Below are positions 57,741-64,000 of a stretch of 64,000 nt of DNA, one piece after another. A program made the position numbers and the translations under genes. The notes beneath the pieces were generated by a model. The model saw nothing but the letters and a program-made list of their open reading frames with translations. It did no database searches and had not been told where the DNA came from. Source of the stretch: Arachis hypogaea. Lineage: Eukaryota; Streptophyta; Magnoliopsida; Fabales; Fabaceae. How positions within the stretch are numbered: position 1 is the first letter of the stretch; each line of letters starts with the position of its first letter. Location of the stretch: the NCBI RefSeq assembly GCF_003086295.3, contig NC_092050.1, forward strand, positions 145,545,699 to 145,609,698, written 5' to 3'.

Positions 57741-58415
57741 CTTTAGTCATATTGCATTTAACAAGATTTTTATTGGAAAAATTACTCAACTTAATCTGTT
57801 ATAACCACCCCAGCGCATTCAAAGATTTTAAAATAGTTCTCATACTCCATATGGAGGTTACGGGAGTTTACAACTCACCGGAGAAGTTTAACAGCTCAAA
57901 GCGGCATTCAAGCATTCACCCGACATAAAACTTTTTCTTTAATCGCACTTACAAATTCTCAAAAATCAATCTTATTACTTTAAATTCTTTGAAGTCCTAA
58001 AATTGTAACTCTATAATTAGAATCAATCAAATAAACTCATTTTTAGAGTTAACCAAGTTTCCAAAACCGATTTCAATTTCATTCTTAAGTTTAAAACATT
58101 ACCAAAGGATTCAGAAATAATTCTATTTTGCTAAATAAAATTTTGAATACTTTAACTTCTCTTTCAAGCACCAAAACTTTTCCTCTAAGACTCAAAAAAT
58201 CCTTTATTTTCAAATACACACTTACCTTATTTTATTTTTCATTAAAATCCTCAAAATACCAAACTTTAATTCATATCAATTCACTAAAATTCATTTTCAA
58301 TTCAATTAAATAACCAAATCATAATCCTTTTTATAATTAACCAAACCAAAGTAAGCTAAATCTCTAATTCACTTCTATTACGCTAGTTTTCTCTAAAACT
58401 CCTATAAAACATAAT

Positions 58416-58416
<1 letters not shown>

Positions 58417-58479
<63 letters not shown>
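58417..58479. repeat. (CAA)n tail of the RTE LINE
   Basis: About 21 CAA units, read as (TTG)n on the minus strand. This is the 3' simple-repeat tail typical of RTE-clade LINEs. Confidence 0.95.
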
Positions 58480-60610
58480 AGCCTTGTCCCACTAGGTGGG
58501 GTTGGCTACAAGGATCAAATGACGCCATTGAGCTTTATCATGTATCACGTCTACAGAGAGACCATTTACATGTATATCTCGTTTGACCACCTCATGGATG
58601 GTCTTCCTAGGTCTTCCTCTGCTTTTCACCCCTTGTCCATCTTCCATCTCATCCACCCTTCTGACTGGGTGCTTTGTCGGTCTTCTTCTCATATGTCCAA
58701 ACCACCTGAGACGCGATTCCACCATCTTTTCCACAATAGGTGCTACTCCAACTCTCTCTCTTATATCTTCGTTCCTTGTTCTATTCAATCGTATATGACC
58801 ACTCATCCATCTCAACATCGTCATCTCTATCATACTTAACTTATGTTCGTGCTCTCATTTAGGCGCCAACACTCTGTACCATAAAGCATAGTCGGCCTGA
58901 TAGCAGTGCGATAGACCTTTAAGTTTTAAGGGTACTTTTTTGTCATATATAAAACCAGACGCACTCCGCCATTTTGATAAACTTGCTTGAATCCTATGAT
59001 TTACATCCTGTTCAACTCTCGATTATCCTAAATATATGATACACCCAAGATACTTAAAACTTTTAACTTTCATAGGATGTTTTCTCCAATCTTTACCTCT
59101 GTATTAGGGTTTCCCCTTCGGCGGCCGAACTTACATTCCATATATTCTGTCTTCCTACGGCTTATGTGCAGACCATACACTTTTAGAGCTTCTCTCTATG
59201 AACCCAACTTCTTATTTAGTCTTCCTTTAACTCTCCCATAAGGACGATATCATCGGCAAAAAGCATGCACTATGGCATAGGCTCTTGGATATGCTCTGCG
59301 AATACTTCCAAGACTAATGTGAAAAAGTATAGATTTAAGGATGATCCTTAGTGTAATCCTATATCAATAGAAAATTTCTCTATTTCACTACCTTGAGTTT
59401 TCACACTAGTTGTAGTCCCATCAAACATGTCTTTAATTGCACAAATATATGTGACCTTTACTCTTTTCCTTTCCAAAACCTTCTATAAGACTTCCTTTGG
59501 CACTCTATCGTACGCTTTTCCAAATCAATAAACACCATATGTAGATCCCTTTTATTACTATGACACCTCTCCATCATCCTTCTTAACAGGTATATCGCTT
59601 CAGTGGTGGATCTGCCTGGCATAAAACTAAATTGGTTTTCTGCTACTTGGGTCTCTTGTCTCAGCATCCATTGTATCACCATTTCCCATAACTTCATGGT
59701 ATGGCTCATGAGTTTGATCCTTCTATAATTTTCGCAACTTTGTATATCCCCCTTATTCTTGTAGATAGGTACCAAGGTGTCCTTTCTCCACCCATTTGGC
59801 ATCTTCTTTGACCTTAAAATCTCATTAAAAAGCTTGGTTAACCAACTGATGCCTTTCTCTCCAAGGCCCTTCCAAATTTCAATCGGAATATTATCAGGTC
59901 TTACTGTCCTACTATTTTTCATCCGCTTCAGAGCCTCTTTTACCTCGAATTCTTCGATAATAGTCGAAGTTTTGATCTTCTTCCCTCGTGCATAACTGAC
60001 CAATGCTCGGAAGAGTCTTTTGTCTTTCACTAAATAACTCGTAGAAGTAACTCTTCCACCTTTTATTGATCTTCACCTCTTGAGCCAAAACCTCTCTGTC
60101 TTTATCCTTTATGCTCTTAACCTAATCCAAGTCTCTCGTTCTTTTTTCACAGCTATTTGCAATTTTATATATACATTTTTCTCCTTCCTTCGTGCCTAAA
60201 GACTGGTAGAGACACTCATATGCTCTTGTTCTTGCTTCACTTATAGCCACTATTGTCTCTTTCTTAGCCGCCTTATATTTTTCCCAATTAGATGCATTGT
60301 GACACAAAGATCACTCCTTAAAGCACTCCTTTTTTGCTTTTATCTTTTCTTGTACACTCACATTCCACCACCAGGATTTTTTGTCTATTGGTCCTATCCC
60401 TCTAGATTTACCAAAATTTTCTTTTACTGTTCTTCTAATAACTTCTGCCATCTCCCTCCACATCTCGTCCGCGCTTCTATCCCCTTCCCACTTTGCCTCT
60501 TCTCCTATCCGTCTTAGGAAGCTTATTTGTTTCTCACCTTTCACCCGCCACCACCTCGTCCTTGGATTCTTCGTATGATGTCTTTTCCTTAACTTTTACT
60601 CAACACAAAA
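58417..60610 (-). mobile_element. RTE-clade LINE, 5'-truncated and broken
   Basis: Minus-strand frames contain reverse-transcriptase motifs in order: NYRRIKLMSHTMKLWE, FMPGRSTTEAIYLLRRMME, HMVFIDLEK (59,530 region), then, after a frameshift, LFADDIVLMGE (about 59,235-59,265; the catalytic Asp pair is present). The C-terminus is VESRLRWFGHMRRRP, VKRDIHVNGL and a stop at 58,492. It then ends with GGGACAAGGCTTTG and a (TTG)n tail. The apurinic endonuclease domain is missing, so the copy is 5'-truncated at about 60,610. Several frameshifts exclude activity. Confidence 0.88.
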
Positions 60611-61289
60611 ATCCATGACGAGTATCCTATGTTGTGTTATTAACTCTCTCTCGGAATAATTTCATAATTAATGCAAAATTTTTACAATTAATTTTACAAA
60701 ATTTTTTCTACTATTAGGCAGAGAATAATTCAGAATGCAAGGTTCGAAACAAGAACTTCAAAAGAACCAAATTCAATCAGAATGAGATATACATAACATG
60801 CAAGACATGAAGCAAAAGAACCAAACCTCATCTTAAGAAAAGCAGATATTTCAGGGAATTCAAGTAAGTTAAGATCAAATGAAAATAGCATATGAAAAAG
60901 GAACAAGATTGGGGAATAATTAGTTCACTTTCCAAGAAAGAAACCCCAAACAAAACTTCAAGATAAACCATGGAAGAACAAGATACGTGACTGAGCAACC
61001 CCGAGATGTAACTTCTAACATTCCCAAAACCCATAATTTGCATCACCTATTAATTCTATTTCGTCTATGACAATCCATTAGTATTTCCGTATGCACAAAT
61101 CATCAGTATTAAGTTGGCCAGACCTAATACCATGAGAGATGTAACGGTCGACTAACAGCATTAATCAATAGACAATCATGCATTTAAAACTCAAACTCTT
61201 ATCATTAGGACAAGTTCTACTGCATGATAGACACTTAGAGTATGCAGTAAAGTATAGTCAGTCCATTTTCAAGGCTCTAATGAGAACGA

Positions 61290-61307
61290 ACTGCTCTGAT
61301 ACAATAA
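61290..61307 (-). promoter_or_regulatory. Candidate tRNA-Met primer-binding site
   Basis: Minus strand directly after the LTR end (...GGTGTTACA) reads TTATTGTATCAGAGCAG, close to TGGTATCAGAGC, the initiator-Met tRNA primer-binding consensus of plant LTR elements. This sets the element's direction as minus. Confidence 0.55.
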
Positions 61308-62151
61308 TGTAACACCTTAACTTTTAGCACCTCGTGATCGTACCAAAGGTAAGGCGATACTAACCTAATTTCTTTTATTGTCTATTTAGTATTGAGCCTT
61401 TACGCGTAAATCTATTGATAGTTTTACTAAAACTTATAACTTATTTATATTTATATTTTTAAAATTGAGGATCGTTACACAACAAACATAGCATTATCTG
61501 GCAACCAGTTCAATAACAACCAACTCAATTAACAATCAGAATATTCAGCCTTCTTAATCAATCAATAAATCAATCAGATGACAATCACATCCATCCAAAA
61601 CCACTCAGTTTAACCCGTAAGATTCACATAATCACAAAAATATATTTTTCATTCCAATATCGAGTTATAACAATTTCTGAAATAATATGGGTTTTAAGAA
61701 AGAACCCCTATCTCGAATCGTCGAACTTAGCAATTATTAAACGCAACGAACCCCTTTTTTCTTTCAGTTCATAGCAATGACAACAATTTTGACCGTTACC
61801 GCGGCAGCAACAGCCATTAAAAACCGCATGCAATCACAGTAACTCAACCCTAAGATATTAACATTGAGTAAAACTCAACAACTTATAATAGGATAATAAC
61901 GTTAAGAGTTTCGGGGAAAGGACTACTTACTGTACTAAAGAGGAATCAAAGAATGGAGTAGTTGCAGCTCCAGCAACTACCTCCGGCAAGCAAAACTCCA
62001 GCAAGGTACTTATACCGGAAGCAGAGAAAACTACCAGCAGCAGCGCCTGCAAGGAACGGCCTTGCTGGCAGCGCACGGCTCGACGTCGGCTTGGCAGCGA
62101 CAGTGCGACGGCAACGAGGTGTAGTGGCAGTGCGGGAGAACTCCGTCCGTT

Positions 62152-62198
<47 letters not shown>

Positions 62199-62993
62199 AG
62201 CTCGTTGGCGGCGGCCATGGAAGCTCGGCAACGGCAACCTAGTAGCAGCGGTGATAGATCGACGACGATAGAGACACGAACGGCGGCGACGAAGGCTGGC
62301 GTGACGCCTTCCTCTCTCACCCATGAACTCTCTCTCTCTCTCTCTCTCTCTCCTCCACCATTGGCGACGACGACGGCGACTAGGCGGTAAGGCATGGCGG
62401 CGGCAGCTCCTTCCCCTACTTCTCTCTTCTTCTTCCTCCGCGTGTGGGTTCCATGTCTGTGTGAGTGTGTTGTGCGTTGAGTGTGTGTGAGATAAGTGTC
62501 ATGAGTGAGGGTGGGGTGAGGGAATGAGAGTGATGGCGTGTGTGTAGTGAGGGGATGAGTGGGTGTGGTATGTTAGGGTTTAGGTTAGTGAGTGTAAATT
62601 AGGGTTTGTTTTGGGACTTTGGGGTTAAGGTAGCGTAGTAATTTTAATAAAAATAAAATGGTAAGGTAATAATTTAAAACTAAATTAAATACAAAATAAT
62701 TATTTTTGAAATATCATTTAATTATCAATTTGTAAATTATTTTTAAATAAATATTAATTCGATAAAGATTAGAAATAATTAAATTAATTTTTTATTTATA
62801 AAATAAGATTTAAAATCAATATATTCAAATTAAAACATATAAAATTCTTATTATTTTTTAATTATTAAAACTCTAAATTATAAATAAGAAATTGTTCCAC
62901 TTATATTAAAAGTTTTTAAAAATATAATCTTAAACAAATATAATAAATCATAAATAATTTATTATTTAAGTTCTAAAAATTCAGAGTCTTACA
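61308..62993 (-). mobile_element. Long terminal repeat (about 1.69 kb)
   Basis: On the minus strand it begins TGTAAGACTCTGAATTTTTA at 62,993 and ends AAGTTAAGGTGTTACA at 61,308: TG...CA ends with short inverted TGTAA/TTACA. It contains an unusual GC-rich island at about 61,930-62,460 with two CT tracts, flanked by AT-rich sequence. No mate LTR is in the window. Confidence 0.5.
61930..62460. other. GC-rich island with (CT)n tracts inside the LTR
   Basis: Composition jumps from AT-rich to GC-rich with GGCGGCGGC and GACGACGACGG words, and CT tracts at 62,154-62,193 and 62,328-62,352. Open frames on both strands here (Arg/Glu or Leu/Ser repeats) come from the composition and the tracts. I see no protein family. 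A GT-rich stretch with TTAGGGTTTAGG follows to 62,600. Confidence 0.55.
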
Positions 62994-63162
62994 TATCAAA
63001 TTAATATAGTTTAGCCCGATTTATTTTACATTAAAATCGAATTCGAATCTTTAAAATAGATCAAATACAGAGGAGCCACCTCACTCTGACGGTGACTTAG
63101 TAATAAAAATCAGAAAACTATTGAATTTTAATTGGGAGATTCAATTCAATTTTATTAAAAAG

Positions 63163-63240
63163 AGAAGTTAATGTTGTGGCTAATCTGATAGCAAAAGGAC
63201 AAGCGTGGAACGGGACAGAATTTACCGAATAGTTGGACCC
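63163..63240 (+). pseudogene. Possible RNase H end of an L1-type LINE
   Basis: Plus-strand reading REVNVVANLIAKGQAWNGTE resembles the C-terminal helix of plant LINE RNase H domains (REAN.VAD.LAK). It is very short with no other motif near. Confidence 0.3.
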
Positions 63241-63395
63241 TTGATCGGAGTTACGATGCTCTCCGCCATAACCTTGTTGTGCTATCTTGTTGCTAAGTGT
63301 CTTTTTTTTTTCCCCTGAGATAGCATTATTTGTTCTAACTTTTTCTTAAACATAAAAAAATAGATCAAATAAAATATCAAAATCAAGTCCAGTTC

Positions 63396-64000
63396 TAAGT
63401 GTATGTTTGGTTTAGGTTCAAAAGGATGAACGCACGTTCAAATGTCTCGAACATTGAATCAAACTTGGTTGGATATGATTTTTATTCTCAAATGTACATT
63501 TACTTGAAGCAATATTTTGTAACTTTTGCTTTCAATTCTTACCGTTAAGAATTGATTGCAAAATTTATTCTCTCAACTACTCTGCTTCATATTCTATTTT
63601 CTTTCTTTTTCTATATACATAGTTATCTTTATTTTATTTTTCTATTATCCTTCTTTTCCTTCTTACTTCATCTTTTTTACATGTAAGATCATCTTCATTT
63701 TATTCAACTATCCTTTTTATCCTTATTTTTCTCATCTTCAATAATCGAGGTAAATTTCTTTCTTCTGTCATAATTTTGTTTATTAAATAATTTTTGTATT
63801 GAAAAAATCGTTTTTTTTTGTTTTAAAATTAGTCAAATACTAGTTCACTCCAAATTAAAAAATAAAGATAAATTCTACCTTGTACCACTCATCAAGAAAA
63901 ATATATATTTGAGTTAAGATAAAATATTACGATAGACTTCAAGAAAATTATGTATTTAACCTAAAATGAAATTTGTTGATATGTTTTGACTTGTTCTAAA
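63396..64000. mobile_element. Left part of a non-autonomous DNA transposon, cut by window edge
   Basis: GTATGTTTGGTTTAGGTTC followed by ACGCACGTTCAAATGTCTCG resembles the left end of the element at 816-2,392 (TGTGTTTGGATTAGCG, then GTACGTTCAAGTTTCTTG). The right end is not in the window. The rest is AT-rich with no gene. Confidence 0.35.

Larger units (their letters stand above)
56750..62993 (-). mobile_element. Remnant of a minus-strand LTR retrotransposon, with a nested RTE LINE
   Basis: A 5' LTR lies at 61,308-62,993 and a primer-binding site just inside it at about 61,290-61,307. The presumed internal sequence (about 56,750-58,410 and 60,620-61,290) has no gag or pol that I can read. It includes GGCCTCCGGCCCAACACAAT-like tandem words and ACCACCGTCCTTACC-like words. 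No second LTR is found on the left, so the element is truncated near the plastid block or is a non-autonomous form. The left border is a guess. Confidence 0.45.

Noticed and set aside
58519..58839. Plus-strand frames over the LINE 3' end
   Set aside because: Antisense to a clear RTE C-terminus and without domains.
61946..62395. Arg/Glu-rich and Ala/Arg-rich proteins on both strands
   Set aside because: Composition of the GC-rich island and CT tracts explains them. There is no family match and they lie within an LTR-like sequence.

Overview
The window is nuclear DNA of a flowering plant. It has many short introns with GT-AG borders, is AT-rich between genes, carries several plant transposon classes and contains broken plastid genes. 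A legume is my best guess, possibly peanut-like (Arachis), from the look of the midasin, RPA70-like and RTE LINE sequences. That guess is from memory and is not proven by the sequence.

Region 1-33,850 is one gene on the minus strand: the 5' two thirds of MDN1 (midasin/Rea1), the giant dynein-like AAA+ ATPase of 60S ribosome assembly. I could chain 57 exons into one open frame of about 3,870 codons. They cover the N-terminal domain, AAA1 to AAA6 and much of the linker. The rest of the linker, the acidic region and the MIDAS domain lie beyond base 1. Its introns hold MITEs, a solo LTR, RTE LINE scraps and microsatellites. A telo-box lies just upstream of the leader, as is common for ribosome-biogenesis genes.

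Region 35,019-53,204 looks like a Helitron-derived element of about 18 kb: a 5' TC end after A, and a 3' GC hairpin followed by CTAG before T. Inside is an RPA70-like gene with stops, and a complete PIF/Harbinger transposon (36,145-39,521, TTA target duplication, both ORFs apparently intact) sits in one of its exons. The RPA 3' end and a downstream F-box gene were then copied as a 5.76-kb head-to-tail duplication (40,576-46,336 and 46,337-52,121). The second F-box copy has lost its ATG. No Rep/helicase gene is visible, so the element would be non-autonomous.

Region 53,205-64,000 is a transposon and organelle-DNA graveyard. It holds an orphan 3' exon, a mosaic of plastid fragments (ndhD, ndhF, ndhG, atpI, rpl2, rps19), a broken minus-strand LTR retrotransposon (LTR 61,308-62,993 with an adjoining primer-binding site) and an RTE LINE that appears nested inside it. 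MDN1 is the only clearly functional host gene. The first F-box copy and the Harbinger genes are the other plausible intact coding units.
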